Below, piece after piece: positions 23,501-36,910 of a DNA stretch of 64,000 bases. The first letter of the stretch is position 1, and each line of letters opens with the position of its first letter. The notes below the pieces were generated by a model. It was not told the origin of the DNA and made no database searches. It saw only the letters and a list, made by a program, of their open reading frames with translations. The position numbers were made by a program, and so were the translations under genes. Source of the stretch: Osmia lignaria lignaria (taxonomy: Eukaryota; Arthropoda; Insecta; Hymenoptera; Megachilidae); NCBI RefSeq assembly GCF_051020975.1, contig NC_135040.1, positions 4,457,501 through 4,521,500 on the forward strand, written 5' to 3'.

Positions 23501-24211
23501 CAGACGAATCGTAGTCGATATTTCAGTAAAAGCGAGCCATCAACGGAAGAAAAATGCTTTTCCATTAGAAAACGCAATTTCGAAAACGACGCGTTTGTTC
23601 CATCGATTCAACGGTGTCGTTTCCGCGAATTACCGCGTTAACGTTTATAACAAGCCGGGTAGGAAACAATACTTTGTGCTTGTTACGTGGTGTCGAACAC
23701 TCGAGGCGAATTCACAGGTAACCTCGATAAACACCCTTCGAGTAAATCAGGGGTTGAAATCGAGGGGTTTACCACTTCTTTGTAGTAGCATTCGTTTGGC
23801 GATCAAAGTTGGAGGTTGAAGGTCTTCGAAATTATTCGAGCGCAAATTAGGTCGTAATTTAATATTCGTGTTTTTCGATGCGATGACGTCAAACAAAATT
23901 TACGAAACACGATTCGCTCGATTTTCCAACTATTATTCTACACGGTTCTACAATACAAGCTATCGACGTTTGTCATGAAACGCGATGGTTCGCACAGGGA
24001 CCATTAATCATCAAGTTGGCACACGTTGACGGTGCATATTGTTTCGTATGTCAATATCATTTTCGATGCTAATGAACTCGCTCCTACATTAATTCGTTGG
24101 TCTTTCTGTAGTTAACGCGAGCATCGTTAATTTACGTTGTTTCCTTCGTGGTTATTCGATTGCTAAAATTACCGCTTTTACTTTGATATTATTAACATTC
24201 GATGCAATATT
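20570..24211. other. No recognisable gene
   Basis: Non-coding sequence with only chance-length open frames on both strands (none above about 105 codons). A donor-like AAG|GTAAGC near 22970-22975 (plus strand) follows a 40-codon open stretch, but I cannot identify a protein there. Confidence 0.45.
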
Positions 24212-24400
24212 GGGTAAAGGACCCATATACCGGATATTTAGTGGGTCGCGTAAAAGCTGTTGAAAAATTTCAATATAATTTTTTGGATTAAATTGATTAT
24301 TAAGTATTTCTATAAGTTCGTGATTTATTGAGTGAAATCAAAAATAAAATATCAAAGTGATATTAAGTAAAAATTTAAAAATAAATTTTGTGGTAATTAC
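24212..24400 (+). mobile_element. MITE-like fragment, left end (copy A)
   Basis: It starts GGGTAAAGGACCCATATACC and continues with blocks TTTCTATAAGTTC, TTATTGAGT, AAATTTTGT and GTAATTACC, shared in order with the copy at 52748. The right-hand part of the family is absent, so this copy is truncated or diverged. It is too short and AT-rich to encode a protein. Confidence 0.7.
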
Positions 24401-27400
24401 CAGACACATTAATTTATTTTTATTTTACTCAGGATTATACTTTTGCAAATTTTTGCTTTGACACTTGGTCTCGAGACTCCGGTGACGTTTCCGTTTCGTA
24501 GTTTCCTTTCGACGTCTGTTAGCATTCACGATTCATAAGTATAATACGTTTCGCGTTCGTTTGACTTTGAATTGGCGGTGACAAAGGAAAATCCGAGTCG
24601 TTAACGAGCTATCTAACGTGCGACGAGGTCGGAACGGGATCCGTTTTCTTCGCCCGTCTCGTCCTCTCTTCATTTGTCTTGTTTTCCACTGTGTTGTGCC
24701 GACGGTGCTTATTGCAGGTCGAGCGGCCCAGTCGAGTGCTCACCTTTGTTCTCGATGTTATCCTTCCAGTCGAAATCCTTATTGTTCCGCCCAGTTTCTC
24801 GAGTACGCTTTGTGCCCGGAACGGTCGGACAAGGGTGTTTTAATAAACGGAAACGAAATCAACGGGGAAGAATCGGCGGTTCTGGCTGCGTCTCGGATGC
24901 TTTCTCTCTCTTTCACTTGGTTTTACCGTCGACAAAACATTCCGTCGCGAAACAATGCGCTTCAAGAGGCATTGACAACGAAAGAATCTCTTTAGACGGT
25001 ACGATGATCGTCACTGAGGCGATGCTGTACCTCTGAATTCGTCGTTGCCAAGGAACGTTTGTGCAATTTTTCGCGGTGAATGAAAACGTTTCTCTATCTC
25101 GTCCCGCGGGTTTCACTGGAAAAATTTCTCCAACAGACGTATAATATTCCTTTCTTCCTTTGCCCAAAGTCACGTATCCTTTTGATTAATTTTCTATAGG
25201 CATCTGGACGTCGCTAAAACAAATATATATACCTATCATCCCTCGAACAACCCTCCGACTTCGTCCGCATTTTTCTTTCGCTCCTCTGCCCACTTTTTGG
25301 CTCCTCTAACAGCCACTCGACTCAATTGTGAATTTATCATTTTACGAATTTCCTCTTCACTGTTCTCTCATTTTTAATCTCTTCTTCTGCTCTTCCTCTT
25401 TTTCTTGCCTCGCTGACACAACTACTTGTCGGCTGACATTACCTCTTTCGACTACGATTACGGATACACTGGTACTTCATATTTTTCAACTTTCCATCAG
25501 TTATAAGCTTCGCTACGAAATAATGTTGTATCACCCTGCATTCATATTTTCTCCCCTTATACCGAACCCGAGGCTTTTCTTGTCATGCCACGGATATGGA
25601 ATTATTCATCGTTTCGATGGGGTCAAAGTCGACCCTTTCATCCCCTACTTCGCTACCGAGTTTCTTACCATTCAAAACGTACTGTATAGAGCTACTAAAC
25701 GAAAATTGAACTATTTCATTAGGATCCATTTTAATTATAGAGAATCAGCTTTCCCTCGCTTTCAATTTCGACGAAGGGTGCGTTTTAGAGTGTCCCTTGT
25801 ATCTTTTAGCGAGGCACGTTAGCTTCCTCGATTGATGGTTGCATCCGTCGGACCTTTCAAGCGCCATTACACAGCCGTGTTTCAACAGACGACGAATTTA
25901 TCCCGTTTTCCCGTCTTCTTCCGTCGTTACAGCCTCCCTCTCGACCGCTTGTCCAGCCGTGTTTCGTCGGAGGACCATTTATCGCGATCCTGCACACCGA
26001 TAGCCGCTGCTCGTTTCTGTTTTTTACCCGATATTCTTCCTCCTTACCTCCGGCCATCAAGTCGGCCTTCTAAAAAATTGTTTTCCGATTCGACAACCGT
26101 CGAAGCATACGGCCAGCCCTGCGAATTCGTCTCCATTTTATCGTCGCTCGTCTATCTTTTCCCTCTCGATTCCTTTCGTCGCTTTCCCACAGCCTTCTTG
26201 CTCCAGAAAATTTCCATACAACCATCGCCGTTCCCTTTGTTCGCCGCCTTTCATTTTATTCCCTCGCATCGCCTACGTTTCCCCTGGATTTCGTACTGTG
26301 CACTCGATCAGAAAGGAATCTCTCAAAAGGTTCCACGAATTTTTCCATCCACGTTTCGTTCGATCGAATTCAGAGCGGTGTATTAATTATGGATGGAAAA
26401 TTTTCAGAATCTCTGTTCGAATTTATAGTTCGCAGCCCTCATTTTGCGAGACTTGTCGTTTAAAAAGTTTCATCAGGTACTAAACTGTTGTACGGCGACA
26501 AGAAATCGAACGGGGTTGCGCCGATGGGAAGCGATTAAAAGCGAAGACGTAACAAGACGCAATCGATTAAATTCCCGTCAGCAGAATTACAACGTGCTCG
26601 GCGTAACGAGCGAGCAAAGGTATCTGTCGTTCGACGAGTTCGTCTTAAAATTGCCGTCCATTCATCAGCTGCCATTGCAGGAGACCGGCTTCACCGGTCG
26701 CCTGTGTGCCGGTATTAATAATTAGAACGGATAAAGGGCTGTAATTGAATCAGTGCCTTAATTAAAAATCGCAATTAGTGTCTTCGCCGGGGATCCTGCC
26801 GGCCTACCTTACCTAAGCGAAATTGAATTAATATGCCGTCTGGCCCAGTGACGGCACTCAATGGTGTCGCTTAATGCCAGAATTACGCGCCGCTTGCGAA
26901 GGAAAGAGGGTGACGAGGGGGGAAAACAAAGGTGGAAAACCATTTCCGCGTCGCGAACAGAAAAGGGGGAAAACGTGTCGGCCGAGATTTCACGCGACGG
27001 ATCGTGCGTGTAAAAAGCGTGATACGAAGCGAATGAATTATTCAAGATATCAAGCTTCAGTTATTTTTCATTTCGAATTACCGGCGTAATTTTAGCGGGT
27101 TCTTCGAGTTTAAATGCGATTCGCGTTGTTGTTACAAGAGACGGGAGGGTCTGTTGGGAAAATTGCGGAAAGAAAAGTGGCACGGACGATGGAGGAAGAA
27201 TGAAAGCAGAGGAAACTGAAAACGAATACGAACGGCGTAATGAAGACGAGAGTTAAATCCAGCACCGTTATTCCTTTTCGTCGTCCTCGCTGAGTCTTTA
27301 ATCTTGAGCTTTGTGCCATTGTACAGTATTGTAATCCAACACTCGCGCGCTTTTCCTGCTCTAATTTGCTCGTTTTCCCATTATTATAACGCGGTATCCC

Positions 27401-27590
27401 GTTCACATAGATTTATGCAAAAGTTATGCCAGTCGTTCAAAAATATCTAAACGCAACTAGGCCTGAGCAATTTATAACAGCGAGGAGCCGAAAGCGAACT
27501 CGAGCAGAGACTCTGATTTGTTTCAAAATTCCAAGTTGCAAGTTCCGAGTCTGTTACAGAAGGAAGGAAGTTTACTCGAAACAAGCCTAA
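24401..27590. other. Non-coding; includes a pyrimidine-biased block (about 25250-26390)
   Basis: From about 25250 to 26390 the plus strand is strongly C/T-biased. Two consecutive plus-strand open frames (25328-25822 and 25832-26386) lie in this block; their products are rich in Ser, Phe, Leu, Pro and Arg, as expected from pyrimidine-rich DNA with few stop codons. I do not regard them as genes. The rest shows nothing recognisable. Confidence 0.5.
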
Positions 27591-27928
27591 TTGCTAATTA
27601 CTGTCTCAGAGTGTGCACGAGTCTACCTAAGATTCAGAATGAAAATTTAATTAATACGTAGTCTACCACTCGTTTTTAAATTTGTACCTTTTTCTATTTG
27701 AGCTTAGTAGGCGAATTAACTTCGAGATTATTTTTTCGTATTCGTTAATTAAGGATGAATTGCTAATTACTGTCTCAGAGTGTGCACGAGTCTACCTAAA
27801 ATTCAGAATGAAAATTTAATTAATACATAGTCTACCATTCATTTTTAAATTTGTACCTTTTTCTATTTGAGCTTAGTAGGCGAACTAACTTCGAGATTAT
27901 TTTTTCGTATTCGTTAATTAAGGATGCA
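27591..27928. repeat. 169-bp tandem duplication (two copies)
   Basis: Copy 1 at 27591-27759 and copy 2 at 27760-27928 align without gaps and differ at only a handful of positions (for example TAAGATTC versus TAAAATTC, ATACGTAG versus ATACATAG, CACTCG versus CATTCA). The near-identity indicates a recent event. Each unit begins TTGCTAATTACTGTCTCAGA and ends GTTAATTAAGGATG. No coding content is seen. Confidence 0.95.
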
Positions 27929-28830
27929 CTATTCGGAGAGCCCTCTTTTACGAACGGAGTGACCATTTCGCAGAGCATTTCCACGCTTTCCCGACCTCTT
28001 CAGCGTTACATTTCTTTGTTACAGTTCCCTGAAATTACAGTAAAATTTTTCCAGCGTAATTCCCTTGTTATTCGACAAGAGACACAGAGACATACGGTGC
28101 AGCGAGAATCTTTGCAACATGTTCGAAGGAATTTTCTCGTCTACTTTCTATGATATGCGCGTGTACGTTGTTCTCCGGTACGTTGCCAGTTATCCTCCAT
28201 CCTCTTTCCATAGAGAGATATATTCTCTTGGCCTCTCTTTCGCATTACCATGGAATATTGCGATTCTGTCGCGTTGCACGGGCCATTTTATTCCATTTCC
28301 CCAGTCGCTTCCCTCTCCAAGCTACACCCTTACCGTGCAAGCGCACCTTTGAATCTCCTTTTTCCTCTGACTGACAGTTCTACTTGACGCTTTTCTTGCC
28401 GACCCTCCGTTTTAATTACTATGCAGACGAGAATTGAAATTAGCCTCGCTATAAGAGTACCTTTACCCGTGTTGCGACCGTTTCGTCGACTCGAAATGCA
28501 ATTAAAATAATAAAACATCGACGTCTTAAGAGCTACTACTGTAAACTGATCGATTGGCACGGAGCAAACAATTAAAATTTCTTCGAGAGCCGATAAGAAA
28601 TATTGACATTCCAAACAGCGGCTGGCTTTGAGAGCATGAACCATCGAATCCAGTGGTTAAACAACTCCTTCTTCCGCTTTGCACCGTCTTTACTCGCCGA
28701 TACAGTTAATCTCCTATGCAATCGATATCAGTTTTCATTACCAAAGAATGATTTTTCTTCTCTTCGTTCAGATAACGATAGAATAATCTGGAGAGGTGGA
28801 AACGCGTTCAAATGAGCAAACGGTGCTTAC
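27929..28830. other. No recognisable gene
   Basis: Pyrimidine-leaning sequence on the plus strand up to about 28390, then mixed. Only short chance frames are present. Confidence 0.45.
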
Positions 28831-28934
28831 CATAATACCCTGAGAATCTTGCATTGAAATGCATAATGTGCTGCGTACGTTTTGTCGATGAGAATATCTT
28901 GTCGCAGCTCGCGGAGTGTCAAGGGAAACGGTAT
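28831..28934 (-). other. Candidate upstream exon of a minus-strand transcript
   Basis: This 104-nt minus-strand segment is bounded by an acceptor (TTTTTCCACCGTACCGCGACATTCAG, ending at 28935) and a donor ATTATG|GTAAGC. It contains an ATG at 28862-28864 that opens MHFNARFSGYY and reaches the donor in phase 1, compatible with the candidate exon at 18065-18133. The peptide is not recognised and is not signal-like. A non-coding leader exon, or chance splice-like sites, are equally possible. Confidence 0.2.
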
Positions 28935-31900
28935 CTGAATGTCGCGGTACGGTGGAAAAACGAAGAGAAACGAGGAGGAAACGCGAGTTCCCAGCCTCGC
29001 GTCAGCCCGTTAATTTATTAAATTAGCCAGACGCGAGATGGGACACTCGGAAGCGGAGAAAGGAAAGCGGATGTCGAGGTGGCACGTGTTCGAGTTTATC
29101 TCGAGGGTGATTCGTTTCATTCGTGGCGTCGATTCGCGTCGTCCGTCAATTAAGGAAAAACGCGTGCACGGAACAGCGAGGCAGAGCAATCTAACGCGCT
29201 GCTAGGTACACGCGGCTCGCGAGAAGAGGATGAAAACCCTTTGACGCCTCCGTACGTGTCGCAATTACACGGAACAAAACAGCCGGAGCCGTGTCTTTCT
29301 TTCGTCTCTCTGTTCAGTTGTATACTCTTTTTTTCACTCTCTCCCGCATTGCCTTTTTGCCGGCTTCGAACAAAACATCGTCGAAAATTTGCGCGCACAA
29401 GAAGCTTTAAAACGCAACGAATTCCCGCCACCGCGTCGTTGCCTTTGTGCGCCTTCAAAGGGGAATTGCACGGCCGAAATTTCAATGAGCAGAGGCCCCG
29501 TACGGGCAGGGGTGCGCGCCTATACGCAACACCCTCGAGCTACCCTTAATTGTACGATGGTTACGGGAAGACCACAGCTTCCAGCTGCCAAAACAGATGG
29601 AAAATGGGGAAGAGAAAGGAAAAGATCTGCAGTTCGCACCTTTGGCAATCGGAGGTAACCGATGGCCGAGGAAAACAAAAAGCCGGGCCAGAAAAATATG
29701 GGAACGTGGACACGCGGTCGAAATAAGGGCGGAAGAGCGAGGAGGGGCTTGAAAACGTTAGAAACGGAAAAATATCGTTTAGGTGGCTCTGTCGAAAACA
29801 GTTTTCGGCCGGTGACTGGCGTTGGCCGTTAGCCAAACGAAGCTTTCACGAATGTACCGGGCGCAAAGCAGCAGCCGAAAACGGCGAACGATCGCGGAAG
29901 ACGCGCGCGAACGGAAGCGAGCCAAAGCGTGCTACGAGTAGATTGGCGGGATAAAATAAAACGAGGGTGGTTCGCGACTCCGAGAAAATAGAAAGTTGCC
30001 ACCGAAGAGCGTAAACATATAAATCTCGTTGACCGAGGGCGAGGCTAGGTTGGCTGCAATTGGAAGTTAACGCTCGTTCCGTTTCCCTTTACTCTTCCTT
30101 GCCTGTCCTTTAACCGTGTTTTATCTGAAATCTCATTGTTTGCTTCTCCCTCTCCCACTTCGACGCATCGATCACCACCTAAGATAGCGAAGAATATTTT
30201 TAGATAAATTGAAAAATCTATTTGAAATCCCTAGATTCTTCTCAATTGAATCTGATCGCTTCGAGTGACGTTCATAGACTTCCTCCCTCGTCGAGTAATC
30301 GTTGTCGGGAGTATCTCCCACCGTTGGCCCTTAGGGAACGCTCGGTAGGAAGATGCAAAGCACGGGAAACTCGTGTGCGGCCATCGGGGTCGCGTGCGTC
30401 AAAGCAGCAGCAGTAGCAGCATGCGATTACGATCACAGTCCCCTTCCGGCGTTGATTTAATCGGTGCTGTTGTTCGTTGTGGCGAAAATACGCTGACCTA
30501 AATCGAGATTTCCCAGTGGGATCGTCGGGCTTGCTCCGACACCCCCTTCTCCTAACGCTTCAGAAACGCAACGGGGAATAAATTTCGAATGGTACAGGTG
30601 AATTTGAATTACACTGCGATTCCACGCTGAAGTAACTCTTTCGATAGCCTTGCTTCTCAGCGATGGACCATTCGGCAAGCGCGAAGCCTTTGAAATTACC
30701 CGCTTGATTTACCGTAACGTTGTTTCCCCGGGAAAAATGGCTTCTAAAGGAAATCATTCGTCGTGACGGGGGTATTGTACGTCCCGGCAACGTGTTGCGT
30801 TCACTCGTTTCGAGGCATTACCTGCTGTTTATAGGGGCGTTTGTTTAAAAATAACCGTGAAAGGAGTTTGCGGTGGCGATGCAGTAAAACAGACAACTTT
30901 CCATCCGGTGGAAAACCCTTAGTGCTGTTGTAAGAGAAAATCGTTTCCATCTAACGATCGTGTGTTAACGAGGCTGATGACCCACGGTTCTTGTCCCACA
31001 CTTCCTTGATACCGATTTTTGGAAGGTTTGCCTGTCGGCCGCTAGCGAGAAACGATCAGTCTCGACGACACCTGGCGGCCGCCGACCTAAACTTAAGGCG
31101 CTCAGAAAGACGAAGCGCACCTTCACGCTAAGCGTCTATACTAATGAAAATTGCACTTGAATATCCATCAGTTAGCCGTCTGCGGCGAAACGGTAATCTT
31201 ATCGCAATTTGCTGGAAAAAATATTAAATGCATCGCGAAGTGACTGGTGGATGCGGGATCGCTATTCGATCCGTGACGAGGATCTCTTTGAGGATAAAAG
31301 AAAATTCCTCGGGTGTCGTTCGTCGATTATCGGTCGATTTTCGATCGAGCCGTTGCCGGGGAAATAAAACCGGGACGTAATATAGAGATGCCATTGCGGT
31401 TGTTGGAATCGGGCTGTAAAAGACGAAGAAAGATAGCGACGGACGACATAAATGCGCTGCTTGCTTGCTATAGAACCGGGCATTATCTACGCGGACCGTT
31501 TAAGGCCGTTATATAAAACACGTATTCATATTTCTTCCCTGTGGGAAACGCAGCCGCGACGCGATATATGATTCCCTGTATAAATCCCCGTAAACGGTTT
31601 TATAGCCGAAACTTGGAGGCTTGTTTCTTGGATCCTAACGCGTTTCTAAACGAATCAAGAAATTAACGACTAATTATTATTCTTGTGAAATCGCGATTCC
31701 CCGCGATGTTTCTCCATTTCGAGCCAAGATCGTTAGCGACTGCTGCTTCCTTCCTACTTGCCAAATTATCGCGTTCATCGATCGACGACTTTTATTTACG
31801 ACCGGACGTGATAGGCGAGCCTAATTTGTCATCGACCGTGGCTCCGTCGTAAATTCGGCAATCTGGACCAGTAGCTCCCAGAGGGAAACTGGAAACACGA

Positions 31901-33080
31901 GGACGCGGAGGTGATTGCTAGGCTACAGAGGAAACTGGATTAATTTTAGCGGAGCTGGTCTTCTGACCGCTGTTTCGATAGTTGTAGACGCGTACCATTC
32001 GGGAAACACAATAGCAACTAACTTCCCTAGAATACCAGATACATAAAAGAAGATATGGTCCTAGTTAGGTTATTTGCAAGTTTTCCCTTCCGATAGAGGG
32101 ACGAGACTCGGTTGGAAAGCAGAGACAGACAAGAGGCGAGCGAGGAAAGCATACCGCTTCGGGCCAAGTTTTTCAACTTGACGTCCAGAAGCGAAGACTA
32201 TACCAGCGAAAGGATCAACGAATAGAAAGAATGCAACATATATTTGTCCGTGCAACACCGCAGAAACCGTGTGTTGCCCTCGAGCTGCTTTCCGAAAGTT
32301 ACCGCTAGCGGAGAGGCTCCGTAAACAGAGGTTAAAAGGTTCGGTAGAAGTACGCTGAAAAGGAGTGGCTTCGACTCCACGTTGAACCAAGAAATACAGA
32401 GTGTGCCAAAACGAGTAGTACAACTCGAAATAAGGTGATTCTATGCCCCGGACGTTAAGTTGAGATCATAGAATAAATTTGTTTTTAGAAAAAAGCATCG
32501 TTTCGCTCGAATTTGAGGAAATTTCTTTTAAATAACTACGCGGATAAAAGTTTTTCATACTATTGCTGAGTGAAAATATTTTCTGGAGTGGCTACAAATT
32601 GGGAACAGGTTGGTGCTCGTAAAATTTCGCGCATGTTATAATTAATTCTATTTGTACTCGGCTTAAGCACGGGGTAATCAACAGCCATTACACCTGCCCG
32701 TAATCGCGGAAACGTCATTAAAAATCAGCGGCAACGTCCGTGAGCGTAGCTAAAGAACGCTGTTATTTAATTGAAAAGCTGGCCACATCTGAAAGCCGAT
32801 TCGTAGAGCCGTAAAGCATACAGAGTCGTATCACCGTAATGCTATACGCCTGGAAAAGTGGTATAAACACGTATGCGGTCAGACATCGTAGCGGTAGAAT
32901 TCACTCTGACCGCTTAGCTTAAGTAGAATGAGGCTACGGTTCGGTATTCGCGTCAGACGTAAAGCACAGTTGACGGATTAATTCTGCCCGTAGATTTATT
33001 GCTTTTCAGCTAATTGGAAAGCTTCCAAATCCATAAAACAAAGAATTCGTTCGATTTTTGGTCATTTTCGAAAGAAGATT
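28935..33080. other. No recognisable gene
   Basis: Mixed non-coding sequence, more CG-rich at about 29000-30450, with a short CAG run at 30404-30420. A minus-strand donor-like CAG|GTAATG near 30820-30828 has no convincing coding exon beside it. Confidence 0.45.
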
Positions 33081-33228
33081 ATTAACTCAACTCAGTTCGA
33101 CTTGATTTAACTTAACTTAATTTAATTTAACTCAACTCAATTAGATCAACGAAATTCAGTTTAATTCAACTCGATTCAATTTAACTCAACTTTTAATAAA
33201 GTTAAGTTAGCGAATTAACTTAACACCC
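33081..33228. repeat. Degenerate pentanucleotide repeat (ACTCA / ATTTA type)
   Basis: An imperfect array of 5-base units alternates between CTCAA, TTTAA, CTTAA and TTCAA, with occasional breaks (AGATCAACG, ACTCGATTC). It ends in a run reading GTTAAGTTAG. It is non-coding and typical of a decayed microsatellite. Confidence 0.85.
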
Positions 33229-36200
33229 TGCTGTCCGACTTGTACCCCAGCCCCGTTCCCTTTCACCGTCGGATTCGCTCGGCGAAGGATTTAAACATTG
33301 TCACTGTTGGCATTCGAGCAAAAGCAACGGCAAAATCAATCTTTATTTTCCGTACATCCTCTCCGAGGGCAACGTTCGTTCTCCGTGAAACCCCCATTGT
33401 ATTTGCAGCTGCAGCCAGAAACACGTACAATGCTTTCGAAACGGCGGTTGTATCTACTCCGAGCTGAGTGGGTTAAGGCAGTGAGAGATGTTGAAACTAC
33501 CGCATTTCGAACGCGATACAGCAGGGCTTACATTCACACGAAAGCCACGACAGTGTGCACAAGAGCGAATGGCAGGCTGTACAAAGAAGATTCGATCGTT
33601 GATCAACCGAATGTACCGCCATTAGCGCTAACTGCTGATTAACCTTCGCCTCTCGCCTACTCTCCGTCCCGGTATCTCGCGCAGACTTTTCGAAGACGTC
33701 TGGAAAAGCAATCGTACGTACAACCGTCTCATTTTCCCGGGGAAAACGAATAAACGAGTCCATTTCGTAACGAGGCTCGTTTAACTCAACGAAGGAATCA
33801 AGGAAATAATTTACAAGCTGGATAATTGAAATCGCAACGCGTACTTTATAATCTGAAACAGTCATTTCTGCAGTCTGGTATTAAGTTTGCGGTGGGATTG
33901 CGGTTCTCCTTATGAAATTATACCTGGCTGGAGAAGAGCCCTTCTCTCCCCGTTGCAACGAGAGCAAAAGGGTTTGCCAGCAGGAAATTTCTTTATCCAA
34001 CCCGAGTTGGATAGTAAGAAATTTTCACCGATCCTCGTCTTTCGCCCTGGAAACTCGTGTCCAGTTTATAAATCGTTGCAACGGTATTCGTTTGCTCGCA
34101 AGTTAAGGAGGATGTCGCCTTTCAGCGGGACCGTTTTTTAACGAGACAAAGGGACGTTTATTCGCCGCCACCGGGACCCGGGCGTCTTCTCACGAATTAC
34201 TTTCGCGTCGAGAATCGATTTCCAATGGCCCGCGGCCGGGATCTCCGCTGTTGACTCGGCACGAACGGATAAGTTGGGACACTCGCGGTGAGGAAAGAAT
34301 ACAGGGAACAGGATAGGAAGATTCGCCGAGTCGGACGGTGGAAAATGGACGGGGCCAGCCTAGGGCTCTCTTCGCTCGGTCCTGGTAAATATTTCAACAT
34401 CTTTCGACGAGTCGGCTATTCTTCAAAGAAGAAAATTGCGCGCACGATGATGCTGCAACGTGAAACAGAATCGGTAGCTACCTGCTTTAAATGGCGAGAA
34501 GATTTTGAGGATGTTGAAAAATTGATGTCAGAGGATATCAAAGTAGGAAATAATTTATTTATCAAATTTTTCTGGCGACTTTGAAGTTTCCTGGTTACAT
34601 CGTAACAGCTCTTTCCCTAGTCTTGATAATTGCTGTACAAGTCGGACCCCTGTTAATCCATTAGAAGAATTGTATCTCACGTTACCACGAGGAAACGTCA
34701 GAGATCCACTTTTGTCCGACTCTTTATCCGTCGAGTCACTTTGTCGATTTTCTACTTTGCGACTCGGCAAAGCGTCCCTATCTCTTTTCTTCGCTGTATT
34801 CCTTTTCCTTCGACGTCTCGCTATCATCTTATCTGGCTCGTCTCGAATCTACGGTCCTGGTCTTCTTGAAATCGAACTGGAGCAGTGTGGTGTATGAAAG
34901 GAATCCTGGCCACGCAATCGAGACTCTCTCAATACATAAAATTGCAATGGATAGCCGTTACTTTATATAGTTTACCGATGTCATCGAGCGAGCTTGCGTA
35001 CGCTTTTTACCCATTGAATTTATACATTTGGAATTTTTCAACGCCGCTAATGCATCGGGAGTTACCAATTTTATATTTGGATAAAACGAAACAGTTGTCT
35101 GGAAGCGTGGGCGTTGGCGATACTGTATTCGCAGAGAATGTATTTTCAGAATCCCTACGTTATTCTACCTGTTAGTACGGTCCTTCCATTAACGATGGAA
35201 TTGAAAATCCTTTCTCACCGACGGATTTGTCCGATCGATCTTCTACTTTTCCCCGAACAGTCGAACGGACGACGCTTAACGAGCAGCTCGATAATGCTGG
35301 TGGGAATTTTTTTAAATTAACCGAACTAGAGTACAGCTTTGACAAGAAGCAAACGCGTGAAGCGTATCGCAAATAAAGCGAGACGTGTAGAACGGGAACG
35401 AGACTCTGACAAAAGGCAGAGAGAATAAAATGAACAGGCAGCTTTGAAGTAACCGGGAACCGATTAAAGTAAATATTTTAAGTACCCTCCCTCCGTGAAA
35501 GGTGGTTTTTTAATCTTTTTAATGACACCCCGACTAGTTGTTTGAATTATTTCTTTCACTGCTAATTAAAAACCAACTGCTTTCGTTGAAAGAAATACCA
35601 TCCGCTTTCCCGTAGGTTTTTTTTTTTTTCAATTCTTCCGCGTACGCGGCTCTGTTATACTTGACAAATTAATCAACAAAGTACAATTTTCCGGCCGAGA
35701 ATCGGTGCTTGGGTAGAAGTCAAAAACAGGGAAATTTGTTTAGGCAAACGGTTGTATCGTAGAAAACAAACGAACGATCCGTGGTAGTCGTAGAACGCGA
35801 AACAATCGCGAACGGGTAGGATCGAGGGAACGGGGAACGATTTTTAAAAAATTCACGAGTGTAATCTGTGTAATGGATTCCGCCACTCGACCGTGCGCGC
35901 GGTTGTACAAACAGCGTAACTGTAGAAGAAATATTTGTTTTAAAGGTAATCCAATGTTGCTGGAGAAATTTATCTGATGCGATTACCACGAGTTAGATAA
36001 CCGTTAAAAATCAATCGTTATGCAAGAATGCTTTCGATAAATATCAATTCCGATGAATTTATGGTAGTTATCGAAAAAGCTGTTCAAAGAGTAAACAGAA
36101 CCGGGAAGCGTATCAATTTTCCGCGGATTTTCAAATTGGTCCGAGCTGCATTTTTCGAGTATCGCCTCGGACCGGGGTGAAACGGGGTGTCGTCGAATAC

Positions 36201-36910
36201 CCCGTTTGGTATTATTAAAACCGACAGCCAGCACTTACGTGAATCACGATTATGTCACCAATAATATCGAAGTTTCGTTGGATATTGATAGTGACAAGTT
36301 GCATCTCGCTCCTTCCTCCTGCGTTGGCTTCGACGGATCGATGTTGACGAGCGTTAAAATCAAATAAATCCAAGATCAAGTTGCACACTCTCGAGACTCA
36401 GACCTACGTATCACCTCGGTCAGAAGTATTTCAGATCTGCACTACTTTTTCGGTAGAACACACCTTCCCTTTTCTTCTTTTAATCTTTCCAATTAGATTT
36501 TTAGCACAAACTACGGACAATTCACGCACGTTTATTTTTAAATTAAAAATAATCTAGAAAATTATGGGAGACAAATGAGAGAATTACCTGGATAAAATTT
36601 ATAATTTAAAATAAGAAACTTGTAACCTGTCATTTTGACTGGTTTGACAGTTCTAGTGCTAACAATAGCCACCGTCGTCTCAGGAAGCATGCTAATAATT
36701 CACGTTACAGGATGTCGTATTAGGCAGGCTATATCTACCGCAAATGTACTCGATGTTCCATATGTTAGCATCATTTAATAATGTAACCAAATGCAAACTT
36801 AGATCATCCCTTAAATGAATGATTCACCCTTTGCTTCTCATTAGCAAACGTGGGGTAAGATTGGAAAAGTCCCCTTTGGCGAACGTTGATCACGGTTATT
36901 AATTAGTTAC
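33229..36910. other. Mostly non-coding; one weak candidate exon at 36239-36304 (minus)
   Basis: On the minus strand, 36239-36304 starts with ATG, reads MQLVTINIQRNF and then DIIGDIIVIH, and ends at CAC|GTAAGT, a good donor in phase 0. The open frame extends further upstream without a clear acceptor. The remainder, including an AT-rich patch at about 36530-36640, has no protein-like signal. Confidence 0.3.

Noticed and set aside
25832..26386. 184-codon plus-strand open frame
   Set aside because: It lies in the pyrimidine-biased block, where stop codons are rare; the amino-acid make-up simply mirrors C/T-rich DNA.
30404..30420. CAG run as a polyglutamine-coding stretch
   Set aside because: Too short and interrupted; the containing frame is only 64 codons and has no other support.
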